Notes under the pieces: generated by a model
The model's input: only the letters and a program-made list of their open reading frames with translations
Told to the model about the DNA's origin: nothing
The model's database searches: none
Source of the DNA: CAVZCK01 sp963798805
GTDB lineage: Bacteria; Pseudomonadota; Alphaproteobacteria; Rhizobiales; Rhodomicrobiaceae
DNA: 64,000 bases
Assembly (NCBI GenBank): GCA_963798805.1
Contig: CAWCVC010000009.1
Span: forward strand, 1-64,000
Direction of reading: 5' to 3'
In this document: positions 9,335 to 17,935 of the stretch, piece by piece
Layout of the letters: every line of letters starts with the position of its first letter
Numbering within the stretch: the stretch's first letter is position 1
Made by a program: the position numbers and the translations under genes

Positions 9335-10039
9335 CTGCCGATCCTTTGGCACATGGTTTCTACACTGTTTCGGAAGCCGCTCGTTTGATCGCGGTTGGCA
9401 ACGCACAACGCATTCGCGGATGGCTTAAGGGTTATCCGCGCCGGAACGCGGGGCCGTTGCTTATTCGAGATTTTGAACCAATAGGCAGAAAGGAAGAACT
9501 TAGCTTCCTTGATCTGATGGAGGTTCGTTTCGTCGAGCATTTCAGAGAGGCTGGCGTCAAAGCCAGAACATTACGGCGCGCAGCGGAACGCCTCAGAAAA
9601 GAGTTTGAGCTTCCTCATCCATTCGCGAATGAACGCGTTATTTTGATTGCCGACCAATCTGATGTTTTGGTTGAGCGAGTGTTTAAGGCGAGTGCTGAGG
9701 AACAAGAAGACAGACGTTTTCTGAGTTTTTTGACAAACAATTATGTGATGTACGAAGCGATCAAGCAAAGTCTCATTCCGGGCCTTCGCTTTGATCCCGC
9801 AAGCCGATTGGTGCGTAGTTGGAAACCGCGTCCGGACAAATTCCCCAAGATAATCGTTGATCCTAACATTGCATATGGTCAACCGGCCGTACCGGAAGGA
9901 ATTCCTACCGGCGCGTTGTATGACGCGTGGGTTGCTGAAGGGGAAGACTTTGAACTCGGTAGCCTATTGGTTTGAAGTTCCTACCCCAATCGTCCGCCAA
10001 GCCGTTGAGTTTGAGAGGGCCTTAGCAACAAGGCACTGA
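9313..10039 (+). pseudogene. DUF433-type antitoxin-like gene, frameshifted near the 3' end
   Basis: The first frame encodes 220 residues, starting MGTFERLAADPLAHGFYTVSEAARLI, with a MerR-like helix-turn-helix region at about 15-60 and the DUF433 core (IIVDPNIAYGQPAVPEGIPTGALYDAWVAEG). It then runs out of frame. The remaining DUF433 tail (LNSVAYWFEVPTPIVRQAVEFERAL) is in the next frame and ends at 10039. The slip lies at the GGGG run 9940-9943, so it may be a real mutation or an indel error. DUF433 proteins commonly serve as antitoxins beside PIN-like proteins, and one follows 4 bases later. Confidence 0.8.
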
Positions 10040-10043
10040 CCTG

Positions 10044-10508
10044 ATGAGCCGTCAAAAGGTCGCATTAGACTGTGACGTTCCTCGGCGTCTCGTTGAGGCA
10101 ATGAACGCTCTTTATGGGGATCGCGGATTTGAGTTTATTCATGTGACCCAAATGGGATTAGCGACGGCCGATGATCATGTTTGGGCAAGAGCGTTTAAAC
10201 AGTTTGGAGGCGAGATTACGATAAGCGCGGATAAGGCCATCACGAAAAGGCCTCATAAGCTGCTTGCATTTCAGGAAAGCTCACTGAAATCCTATTTCAT
10301 GGAGCCGCCTTGGTCACATCAGAGATTGCACTACAAGGCAGGACATTTGATTTTTTGGTGGGACGCAATTGAAAGACATCTCAGGCTATGTAAGGCAGGC
10401 GAATGCTGGCAAGTGCCATTGAGAATCAACCCGGCAGAATTTAAGGCCCTGAAGATCCCCGATGAGGTCTTGGCAAGAGTTGCTGCGGTGAAAAAGGCAA
10501 ATCAATGA
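10044..10508 (+). CDS. PIN-like domain protein, probable toxin of a DUF433/PIN pair
   Basis: 154 residues beginning with KVALDCDVPRRLVEAMNALYGDRGFEFIHV, a PIN-like start with acidic residues (D8, D10) suited to metal binding. A second acidic patch is LATADDHVWARAF (about 45-57) and a third ITISADKAITKRPHK (about 62-76). PIN-fold toxins cleave RNA. The gene follows the DUF433 gene with 4 bases between and overlaps the next small gene (ATGA). Intact frame. Toxin function is inferred from fold and pairing, not shown by sequence alone. Confidence 0.75.
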   Translation: MSRQKVALDCDVPRRLVEAMNALYGDRGFEFIHVTQMGLATADDHVWARAFKQFGGEITISADKAITKRPHKLLAFQESSLKSYFMEPPWSHQRLHYKAGHLIFWWDAIERHLRLCKAGECWQVPLRINPAEFKALKIPDEVLARVAAVKKANQ

Positions 10509-10672
10509 ATAAGTCGAGCAAGCAATCTCAATCCCAACGCTTCAGGGAAGCCGCTCGCGAACTCGGCTGCGAAGACAATGAAGAGGCTGTCGACGAGCTT
10601 ATGAAGCGCGTGGCGTCATCACCGCCGCCTCGAAAAGACGAGAAATTGAAACCGAAAAAACCCCGCAAATAG
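10505..10672 (+). CDS. 55-residue Lys-rich protein, last gene of the transposon operon
   Basis: Starts at the ATG overlapping the toxin stop (ATGA), so it is likely translationally coupled. The protein (MNKSSKQSQSQRFREAAREL...) has an amphipathic helical stretch with acidic residues (ELGCEDNEEAVDELMKRV) and a basic Lys/Pro tail (KPKKPRK). No domain recognised. Its stop codon falls inside the loop of an intrinsic terminator. Position suggests a third component or modulator of the toxin-antitoxin pair, but that is inference. Confidence 0.6.
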   Translation: MNKSSKQSQSQRFREAARELGCEDNEEAVDELMKRVASSPPPRKDEKLKPKKPRK

Positions 10673-10682
10673 CGGGTTTTTC
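10652..10682 (+). terminator. Intrinsic terminator of the passenger operon
   Basis: An A-rich run, then CCCGC, the loop AAATA, GCGGG and TTTTT. The stop codon of the 55-codon gene lies in the loop. It is placed to end the transposase-antitoxin-toxin transcript inside the element. Confidence 0.8.
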
Positions 10683-10742
10683 ATGGGAGAAATATCAAAT
10701 TGATGAATTTCACCGACTCCGATGCTTATTGGCATGAACGAA

Positions 10743-10988
10743 TCAAAAATGGTATGGCCCGCGACTTTCTGTCTTCCCCATTTCTGCAGCAACAAAAGCG
10801 CGCACCTTCCCTAAGGCCTCTAATAGAGCTTCTGGAAGACGCGGGAATTTCTCTGGGGAGATTGAAACTTGGAATCGAACAAATTCTTTTGGATCGTCAG
10901 GAGGCAAATCAGGAGGTGCAAAAAGTCCCTCTACATAACGATTTCCATTCTCCTCAATGATCGAATATCTCACCAACTCTAAATCCAT
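10743..10988 (-). CDS. Small acidic protein on the opposite strand of the IS1595 element
   Basis: 81 residues (MDLELVRYSIIEENGNRYVEG...). A beta-like N-terminal half is followed by FVRFQVSISPEKFPRLPEALLEALGKVRAFVAAEM, a plausible alpha helix. Composition is more protein-like than the overlapping plus-strand frame (10700-10960). It is convergent with the passenger operon and lies just inside the right inverted repeat. Family not recognised. Confidence 0.5.
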   Translation of the reverse strand: MDLELVRYSIIEENGNRYVEGLFAPPDLPPDDPKEFVRFQVSISPEKFPRLPEALLEALGKVRAFVAAEMGKTESRGPYHF

Positions 10989-11036
10989 GGCTGCACTCCC
11001 TATCTGATGCAGCCCTTAAGCGAACTGAGTCTGTGT

Positions 11037-11059
11037 GGTTTGTCAACCGTATAATCGCC
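11037..11059 (-). repeat. Right terminal inverted repeat (23 bp)
   Basis: Exact reverse complement of 8307-8329. It is followed directly by TTTTTAAT (11060-11067), the second copy of the target duplication. Confidence 0.93.
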
Positions 11060-11067
11060 TTTTTAAT
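11060..11067. repeat. Right 8-bp target-site duplication
   Basis: TTTTTAAT, identical to 8299-8306. Removing 8307-11067 would restore an uninterrupted target sequence in the intergenic region after the DUF1254 gene. Confidence 0.93.
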
Positions 11068-11794
11068 TGTGGTGATGCAGTTCGACTGACGAGCCGAACA
11101 ATTGCGCGATGCTCGCAGCTTGCGGGGCGAGAGTGGGTGCTCTAATCGCAGGTGAGCGTCCGCTTTTGGCGCCCCGAGTTTCTCAATTCCGCGAGTGGTG
11201 CATTCGCCTCGGGGTCGAACTGAGGCATCGGCTCCAAAAGCGCGAACGGTCCGTTGAGGGTCAATTTCGGCAGCCAGGGTGCGCCCAAGCTTGATCCGCT
11301 TCACCTCAGTTTGCGGAAGTGTTCTATCCCTCTGCGAGAGCATCCTGGCGGCGCGGGTGAGTTACGAAGCGAAGTGATAGTGATTTCCGCGATGAGGCGA
11401 AACTCTCCGGCACACGTCTAGCCCGCCGACGGCGACAAATGAGTGTCGAGCAGTCGTCGGTGGTGGGGTTGGCTACGCTGACGTTCAAGGGAGATGCGAT
11501 TTCGGCTTTCACCCGCATCTCGGAAAGTTGGGCGGCGCCGTGCCATCTCCAAATCGAGTTGAGGTGAGCTCAGGGCGGTGAGGTCAGCGACCGCAATGAT
11601 CCGTAACCGAACGATCCCGGCCAGACAGCGTCAACGCCGAGGTTCGGTGTCGCGCTTGTATCGGGCTTTCGTTGCTCGCGCCTCGAAGCTGTCAATCGGT
11701 GATGAAGCGGTGGCGCCCCGTGCGTTCTAACACGGTAACCGACTTGCCGACCGACGCCGAAGTTTAGACGGATTCAAAGCCTATTAATCGAAGA
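11068..11794. other. Interval without a recognisable gene
   Basis: About 730 bases between the IS1595 element and the DUF3108 gene. Only short overlapping frames are present, none with a ribosome site or a domain I recognise. It probably carries the promoter of the DUF3108 gene near its right end. Confidence 0.5.
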
Positions 11795-12670
11795 ATGAAA
11801 AGGAGCGGCGAAAGTCATCGGTTCATGCATTGCGGCCGTACGCTCATGCTGTTGGCGGCGGCATTGCTTCCTGGGCCGGCCAGCTCTGGCGAGAAGCTGG
11901 CGGATCAGCCGAGCGACGCCCGGCCGACTATCGTTCAGGCGCGCTATAGCCTGCGCTACAATGGCATCGAGGTCGGCGATTTCAAGATCGCCTCCAAGAC
12001 GACGTCGAATAGCTATTCGCTTTCCGGCTCGGCGAACATCTCGGTGCTGTTCGGCGCGTTTGAGGTGCAGGGTTCCTCAAATGTATCTGGCACGATCGAG
12101 CGCGGCGCCCCCGTACCCACGACCTTCGCCTTCAACTGGAAACAAAACAAAAAGAGAGGCACCACCCAGATCGGGTTCAGGCAGCATATGGCGAGCGAGA
12201 TCGCCGTCACCCCCAAGCCTCGCGTCAAGTCCGACATGGTGCCTCTGACGGCGGCCGATAAAGCCGGCGTGCTCGATCCCATGTCGGCAGTCCTCATGTT
12301 CACTAAGGCGGATGGCCGTCCGCCATGCGATCGCCGCGTCGGCATCTTTGACGGCAAGCAGCATTACGACATCGCGCTCACTCCGAAGCGTCTGATCCGC
12401 TTGGCCGCGCCTTCGAAAGGCGGGTCGCCGGAGACCGCCTATGTCTGCCGGATTATGTACCAGCCGATTGCCGGCCACCGCGACAACGAGGACACCAGGA
12501 GCTATGCGGCGAACCGCGACGCGGAGATCACGTTGCGTCGCATTCCCGGCTCCGAAATGCTCATCCCCTATTCGGTGACCATTCCAACCGCATGGGGGAC
12601 CGGCTCCATGGTGACAAAGCGCATCGACATCATCACCGCAGCCACCGGAAAGATCGTGCTGACCAATTGA
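11795..12670 (+). CDS. Secreted DUF3108 family protein
   Basis: 291 residues with a hydrophobic signal segment (TLMLLAAALLPGPASSG, about 17-33). The mature part starts VQARYSLRYNGIEVGDFKIASKTTSNSYSLSGSANISVLFGAFEVQGSSNVSG, the typical beta-rich opening of DUF3108 proteins of alphaproteobacteria, which are predicted periplasmic or envelope proteins of unknown function. Length is normal. A second ATG at 11825 would also give a signal peptide. No obvious operon partners. Confidence 0.85.
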   Translation: MKRSGESHRFMHCGRTLMLLAAALLPGPASSGEKLADQPSDARPTIVQARYSLRYNGIEVGDFKIASKTTSNSYSLSGSANISVLFGAFEVQGSSNVSGTIERGAPVPTTFAFNWKQNKKRGTTQIGFRQHMASEIAVTPKPRVKSDMVPLTAADKAGVLDPMSAVLMFTKADGRPPCDRRVGIFDGKQHYDIALTPKRLIRLAAPSKGGSPETAYVCRIMYQPIAGHRDNEDTRSYAANRDAEITLRRIPGSEMLIPYSVTIPTAWGTGSMVTKRIDIITAATGKIVLTN

Positions 12671-13517
12671 CGCGCGTTCGCTAGGCGGAGGCTCGCTTGA
12701 GCGCACAGCCGCCAAAGAGGGCGGAGATCTTCCTGCACCCGCTTCTCGACCATTGGCCCCGGGAGAAGCAAGAGCTGCCGTGGGTTCACCTCGAGGCCCC
12801 CGAGCGTCATGTCTCCTCTTCACCCTTTGCGGCCGCTCGTCCACGTTCACACCCACAGGCCGCCGCACCATTGAAGCGGACGACGATCGGCGGGCTTACT
12901 GGGGGACTTGGTGGCGCGAAAACGCTGTGATCCGCTTTGCGACCGACCGCAGCCAAGTCGTCGTAGCGTAATTGGACCGGACTGAAGTCTTTTAGCGACA
13001 TCGCGCTTTTGATGACGCCCCTCCACAAAGACCAAGTTGCCTGCGTGCAAATTCACCACCGCGCTCTTCGCGTGGCCCGCCGACGTTGTAGAGACTGCGC
13101 GCAATAGTTGAGAGGAAGACGTCAGCCCAAGGGATTGGCAGGCTGAAATCGCGTTGGGAACAAGGCGATCGGCGACGCCTCGCTCGTCCGACTTACGCCA
13201 CGCCAGCCGGCGCATCGAAACGACGCAGGTAGTCCCTTGTTGAATATAAGCAGTATTTACCCTTATGTGGAGAAATACACAACAACGCCGATTTGCGCAA
13301 AAAGCGGAGATGATCATCGTTATCTATATCTGCGGAATCCCAGTCCATCAAAACGAATGTTTTGGACACACAGCCGTAACCGACAAATCGCAAATGGATA
13401 TACGCTACAGCAAAAATAGAACATATATTGGAAAGGAATAATTAGCTGATTTGACGTAGCCACCATGAGCGAACGATGAAAGATCTTAAAACGCACAATT
13501 CTGAATAGGAATACGAA
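12671..13517. other. Interval without a recognisable gene
   Basis: About 850 bases. Short frames exist on both strands (for example 12697-12930 plus and 12847-13317 minus) but overlap each other and match no family I know. 13230-13510 turns AT-rich and likely holds the promoter region of the mucR-like gene. Confidence 0.5.
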
Positions 13518-14051
13518 ATGACCCCAGCCAACAAAACAGAACTTCTGGAATGTACGACCTCTATTATCTCAGCATATGTTGCCAATAACACCATTCCGAA
13601 GGAGAATTTGGTAGCACTGATCGCTGATACCTTCAAATCACTGGCGCAGCTCGGTCGGGCGGCAGCGCCCGTTGACGACCTGAAGCCCGCCGTGCCGATC
13701 AAACGATCGGTTCAACCCGATCACATCATTTGTCTGGAAGACGGCAAGAAATTCAAAAGCCTTAAGCGTCATCTGATGACCTACTACAATATGACGCCGC
13801 AGGACTACCGCGAGAAATGGGGATTGCCGGGTGACTACCCGATGGTCGCTCCCGATTATGCTCTCGCCCGCTCCCAGCTCGCCAAAAAAATCGGGCTTGG
13901 ACAGCACCGGACGCGAGCCGTGATCGCACAGCCTGCGAAAACGGCGGCGAGGCAGCCCAAGAAAGCGCTTGCGGCGAAAATGGGAGGTCCTGAGAAGGTC
14001 CCTGCGACGAAGAAGGGCGCTCCCAAGAAGGCCGCCGCCACCGTGGCATGA
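13518..14051 (+). CDS. mucR: MucR/Ros-family zinc-finger transcriptional regulator
   Basis: 177 residues. The N-terminal helix (CTTSIISAYVANNTIPKENLVALIADTFKSLAQL) matches the MucR oligomerisation region. The DNA-binding part is DHIICLEDGKKFKSLKRHLMTYYNMTPQDYREKWGLPGDYPMVAPDYALARSQLAKKIGLG, with the single-Cys finger form common in rhizobial MucR. An unusual basic Lys/Ala-rich tail follows (about 140-177). MucR proteins bind AT-rich targets and act as H-NS-like repressors of exopolysaccharide, cell-cycle or virulence genes. The AT-rich upstream region would allow autoregulation, an inference from the family. Confidence 0.93.
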   Translation: MTPANKTELLECTTSIISAYVANNTIPKENLVALIADTFKSLAQLGRAAAPVDDLKPAVPIKRSVQPDHIICLEDGKKFKSLKRHLMTYYNMTPQDYREKWGLPGDYPMVAPDYALARSQLAKKIGLGQHRTRAVIAQPAKTAARQPKKALAAKMGGPEKVPATKKGAPKKAAATVA

Positions 14052-14155
14052 TCTTAAGGCGCATGCCGGTCCCGAAGCTCTGTCTCGCTTGGCAACCGCC
14101 GACGATCGTTCGGCTACCTGCTCATCGGAGGCGCCGCGCAAGCGGGGCGGGGCTG

Positions 14156-15232
14156 TCAGCCTCTCGCGGCGATCCGCTCGCGCCCGTAAAGAGCCAGGCC
14201 GGCGGCGACGGAGATGAATTCGTCCTTTGCCGAGATGGCTGCTGAAGGAAAGCACGCGGTCATCAAGGCCCGGATGGCCGGGACGAAAGAGGTGCCGCCG
14301 GTCAGAAACACATGGTCGACCTGCGCCGGCGCGAGATCGGTGTCCTCGAACAGCTTCGTCACCTGCGCCTCGATGGCGGTGAGATCCTCAGCGATCCAGT
14401 CGTCGAAGCCCGCCCGCGTGATCGTCTCGCTGATCTGCACCGGGCCGTGCTGGAAGTTGAGCACGGCGCTGTCATCGACGGAGAGGGCCGTCTTCGTCGC
14501 CGACACGGCACGGTAGAGGTCGAAGCCCAGCTCCTCCTCGATAATGTAGATCAGCCGCTCGAGCGCGTCTCGGTCTTCGGCCATACGCTTCAGCGTGCGC
14601 AGCTCACGCAGGGTTTCGCCCGTGCGCAGAAAGGAGAGATCGCTCCAGCGCTGGAAGCGTGCGTAATAATGCGACGGGATCGGCAGGCGTTTGCCCATGC
14701 TGACATAATGAGTGCCCATGCCGAGCTTGGGGCAGACCACCTTTTCGATGATGCGGAAATCGAGCCGGTCGCCGGCGATGCCGACGCCCGATGCGCCCAG
14801 TACGTCCATGACGAGGTGCTCCCGCTCCGGCCGGAAGCGGACGAGCGAGAAGTCGCTGGTGCCGCCGCCGAAATCGGCGATGACGCAGAGCTGCGGTGTG
14901 ACGATGCGGCGCGCGAATCTGTAAGCTGCCGCGAGCGGCTCGGCGACGAAGGTGATGTCCTTAAAGCCGGCAAGGCCGAACGCCTTCGATAGCCGCGTCA
15001 AGGCGAGCGTCTCATCGGTGAACTGCCCGGCAAAACGCACCGGCCGCCCGGCGATGGCCGTCTCGCCGAGGGGCCCAAGATCTCGTTCCGCGCTGGCGCG
15101 CAAGCCTTTCAGCACCAGCGCGATCAGATCCTCGACGCTATAGCGCCGGCCGAAGATCAGCGTCCCGGTGAAATTGCTGTTTGCCGCCATCGACTTCACC
15201 GACTGGATGAGCCGGCAATCGCTGCCATGCTC
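14156..15232 (-). pseudogene. Hsp70-like (YegD-type) chaperone, C-terminal fragment
   Basis: Encodes about 358 residues (from LEHGSDCRLIQSVKSMAANSNF to the stop) of an actin-fold ATPase. Motifs include FVAEPLAAAYRFARR, the phosphate-binding VIADFGGGTSDFSLVRF, LGASGVGIAGDRLDF and the adenosine-site VDHVFLTGGTSFVPAIRAL. The N-terminal part is 2.7 kb away at 17936-18122 on the same strand. The two pieces join exactly at a duplicated TA that flanks an IS630 element. Together they make a single Hsp70-family protein of about 420 residues. The gene is interrupted and presumably non-functional. Confidence 0.92.
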
Positions 15233-15234
15233 TA

Positions 15235-15435
15235 GTGGATCGAATCTAACGCTTGGTACCCGCGCTTGACCGCGGCGATGATGCGATTGGGATCCTTGGT
15301 CCACGTGAAGGGCTTTGCTGTTTGGTTGCTTTCGGCGATGAACCGATTGATGGCGGCCTGCAGTTCGACGATGGAGCCGAAGACGCCGCGCTTGAGCCGC
15401 CGCCTGGTCAGCTTTGCGAAAAACCCTTCCACCGC
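15235..15435 (-). pseudogene. IS630 transposase, C-terminal fragment
   Basis: Encodes about 65 residues, AVEGFFAKLTRRRLKRGVFGSIVELQAAINRFI..., the canonical C-terminus of the IS630 DDE domain including the catalytic Glu in VEGFF. It continues the frame interrupted at about 16996, where the N-terminal part ends TPTFGRAS. Confidence 0.9.
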
Positions 15436-16995
15436 TAATGGTATGGTTCGGCCGCGCTCCTGCCCTGCCGGCGAGCGACGCTTGGCGCGGGGGGCTTCGT
15501 CCTAAGGAGCACGCGTATGCCCAAGACTGCAACCGCTGAGATCGCTGTGATCGGCATCGACATTGGCAAAAACTCGTTTCACGCCATCGGCCTTGATAAG
15601 AAGGGTGCGATTGTCGTGCGCCAGAAATGGTCGCGCCGGCAGATCCAGAGCCGGCTCGCCAATTTGCCGCCGTGCCTCATCGGGATGGAGGCGTGTGCTG
15701 GCGCTCATCACATGGCACAGAAGCTCAAGGTGCTTGGCCACGATGTGCGGCTGATGCCAGCAAAATACGTGCGGCCGTATGCCAAGGGGCAGAAGAACGA
15801 CTTCAACGATGCCGGGGCGATCGCGGAAGCGGTTCAGCGGCCGACGATGAAGTTCGTGACGATCAAAACGGCTGAGCAGCTCGATCTGCAGGCACTGCAT
15901 CGTGTCCGCGAGCGGTTGGTTTCGCAGCGCACCGGCGTCATCAACCAGATCCGCTCGTTCATGCTGGAGCGGGGGATTGCTGTGCGACAAGGCGAGCGTT
16001 TCCTAAGAGCAGAGCTACCAATTATCCTCAGCACACGCACTGACGCACTGTCGCCTCGGCTGGTTCACATGATCGAAGATCTCGCTGCCGACTGGCGCTG
16101 GCTCGATGAACGCATTGCACGGCTTACCGAAGAGATTAAAGCGCTCAGCGCACAAGATGCTGACGCCAAACGGCTTATGAGCGTGCCCGGCATCGGTCCG
16201 ATCATTTCAACCGCGGTGGTTGCCTCTATTGGCCGCGGTAGCAGCTTCTCCAAGGGGCGCGACTTTGCTGCCTGGCTCGGATTAGTGCCAAAGCAGATCT
16301 CGACGGGTGATCGCACGATCCTCGGCAAGATCTCCAAACTCGGCAATCGTTATCTGAGGAAGCTGTTCGTGCAGGCCGCCTGGGTCGTGCTGATCAAGCC
16401 CATAAGCTGGGAGCGGCACGGGCTCAAATCTTGGATCGAGAGTGCGAAGAAGCGCCTCCACCGCAACGTGCTGGCAATTGCGCTGGCCAACAAACTGGCT
16501 CGCATCGCGTGGGCAGTTCTTGCTAAGGAACGCAACTTTGAGGGAGCGAGGACGAACTATGCTGCACCCCAACCTGTCTGATCCTCGCCCCGTGCTCGGG
16601 CCCTCAAGGCGTGGCCTTGAGATGTCAAGTAACGATAAATGCATCGCGACGGCCAGCCTTGACCGGCCCTGCGCGCGGCGCGCCCGGGACCGCGGAAGGT
16701 CGGGGCGAAGGAACGGCGCCAGCTGAACAAAGGAACGTATCTAAGGATCGCATCATGATGTGACCCGATCAATGTCCGCCAAGGTCTGCGAGAGTGAACG
16801 AAGAAATGGAGGACCGGTCTTCCCGGCGCGATCGAAAACTGGTGGCTCAATTGGCCCGGTCGAGGCCTGACCGCTAATGAGATCGAACGCGCGCTGATAT
16901 CCATGGTGGCCCGGAGCAACGTACCGCTCTAACCAAAGGCCGGATACATTGATGCAAGACCGCATACCGCCAGTTCAACTAACCCTCTTGCGACG
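15436..16995 (+). mobile_element. IS110-family element nested inside the IS630 transposase gene
   Basis: The insertion lies between codons for TPTFGRAS and AVEGFF of the IS630 transposase. It carries one transposase gene (15517-16581) and a 3' noncoding tail of about 410 bases (16582-16995), an arrangement seen in IS1111-type members. IS110 elements usually lack clear terminal repeats and duplications, so both ends are accurate only to several bases. Confidence 0.8.
15517..16581 (+). CDS. IS110-family transposase (DEDD type)
   Basis: 354 residues. The N-terminal RuvC-like DEDD domain shows VIGIDIGKNSFHAIG (D at about 14), CLIGMEACAGAHHMAQKL (E at about 57) and KNDFNDAGAIAEAV (two D at about 93 and 96). 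The C-terminal transposase_20 domain has LMSVPGIGPIISTAVVASIG, FAAWLGLVPKQISTG and LGKISKLGNRYLRKLFVQAA, including the downstream serine-region used with bridge RNA in this family. A ribosome site (AAGGAG) lies 8-10 bases before the ATG. The frame is full length, so it may be active. Confidence 0.95.
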   Translation: MPKTATAEIAVIGIDIGKNSFHAIGLDKKGAIVVRQKWSRRQIQSRLANLPPCLIGMEACAGAHHMAQKLKVLGHDVRLMPAKYVRPYAKGQKNDFNDAGAIAEAVQRPTMKFVTIKTAEQLDLQALHRVRERLVSQRTGVINQIRSFMLERGIAVRQGERFLRAELPIILSTRTDALSPRLVHMIEDLAADWRWLDERIARLTEEIKALSAQDADAKRLMSVPGIGPIISTAVVASIGRGSSFSKGRDFAAWLGLVPKQISTGDRTILGKISKLGNRYLRKLFVQAAWVVLIKPISWERHGLKSWIESAKKRLHRNVLAIALANKLARIAWAVLAKERNFEGARTNYAAPQPV

Positions 16996-17863
16996 CACGG
17001 CCGAACGTCGGCGTGAAATGGAACTGCCAGCGTGGATGACGGTCGAGCCAGGCCGTCACCTTGGGATGTTTGTGGGCGGCATAGTTGTCGAGAATGACAT
17101 GGATGACCTTGCCCGCCGGCACCTGGGCCTCGATGGTGTTGAGGAAGCGGATGAACTCCTGGTGGCGGTGACGCTGCATGTTCCGCCCCGTGACGGTTCC
17201 ATCGAGAATGTTGAGGGCAGCAAAAAGCGTTGTCGTGCCGTGCCGTTTGTAATCATGGGTGATGGTGCCGCAGCGTCCCTTCTTCAGTGGCAGTCCCGGC
17301 TGGGTGCGGTCGAGCGCCTGGATTTGACTCTTCTCGTCCACGGACAGGACGAGCGCATGGGCGGGCGGCGCCAGATAAAGCCCAACAATATCCCGGAGCT
17401 TCTCGGCAAACTGCGGGTCTTTGGAGAGCTTGAATTGGCGTACGCGGTGAGGCTGCAGACCATGGCTTCGCCAGATGCGCAGCACCGAGCTCTGCGAAAT
17501 CCCGGCCACCTTGGCCATGGCGGCTGAGGTCCAATGCGTGGTCTCGCCAGGCGGCGGACCCTGGGTCAGCGCGACGACGCGGGCAATCATGTCCTGCGGC
17601 AAAGCCGGTTTGCGCGAGAGCCGGGTCTTGTCCCGTAAAAGTCCATCGAAGCCTTCCTGCATGAAGCGCTCCTGCCAGCGCCAGACGCAGGTCTTGGCTT
17701 TGGCGGTTTGCCGCATGATCTCAGCCGTTCCCAAGCTCTCATCGCTGAGAAGGATGATTTTGGCTCGCCAGACATGCTTTTGGGGTCGGTTGTGGTCAGC
17801 CACGATCGCCTCCAGACGAGCACGATCCTGTGCAGTGACATCAAAGGAAATTCCCGAGCGCAT
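16996..17863 (-). pseudogene. IS630 transposase, N-terminal fragment
   Basis: From MRSGISFDVTAQDRARLEAIV it encodes about 285 residues: the helix-turn-helix region (KIILLSDESLGTAEIMRQTAKAKTCVWRWQERF), GGP-rich middle, then the DDE catalytic strands ALVLSVDEKSQIQALDRTQPGLP (first D) and KVIHVILDNYAAHKHPKVTAWL (second D). It ends abruptly after HFTPTFGRAS where the IS110 element begins; the last residues and stop at 16979 come from IS110 sequence. Confidence 0.92.
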
Positions 17864-17935
17864 GGCGATGGACTCGCATAGTTCGCGCCACAACGGAATC
17901 CAAAATCGGACTCTTATGTTAGGCGCAATCCACTA

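Larger units (their letters stand above)
8307..11059 (+). mobile_element. Complete IS1595-type element with passenger genes
   Basis: A 2753-bp unit bounded by perfect 23-bp terminal inverted repeats (8307-8329 and 11037-11059, starting GGCGATTATACGG) and flanked by the 8-bp duplication TTTTTAAT. It contains a transposase, an overlapping DUF433-type gene, a PIN-like toxin gene, a 55-codon gene, an intrinsic terminator, and an 81-codon gene on the opposite strand. A plain IS1595 element would need little more than the transposase, so about 1.7 kb is cargo. Passenger-carrying IS1595 members are known. Confidence 0.93.
15235..17933 (-). mobile_element. IS630-family element inserted in the hsp70-like gene
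   Basis: Ends are imperfect inverted repeats, GTGGATCGAATCTAACG on the left and GTGGATTGCGCCTAAC on the right read inward, each flanked by the TA duplication (15233-15234 and 17934-17935) typical of IS630/Tc1-type insertion. The transposase gene inside is itself split by an IS110 element (about 15436-16995). Without it the IS630 element would be about 1.1 kb, the normal size. Confidence 0.88.

Noticed and set aside
10700..10960. Plus-strand 86-codon frame in the IS1595 cargo
   Set aside because: It follows the terminator and overlaps the more protein-like minus-strand gene. It could still be real, but there is less support for it.
12077..12871. Minus-strand 264-codon frame over the DUF3108 gene
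   Set aside because: It is antisense to a gene with a signal peptide and recognised domain, and its translation has the Arg/Gly/Ala-rich look of a shadow frame in GC-rich DNA.
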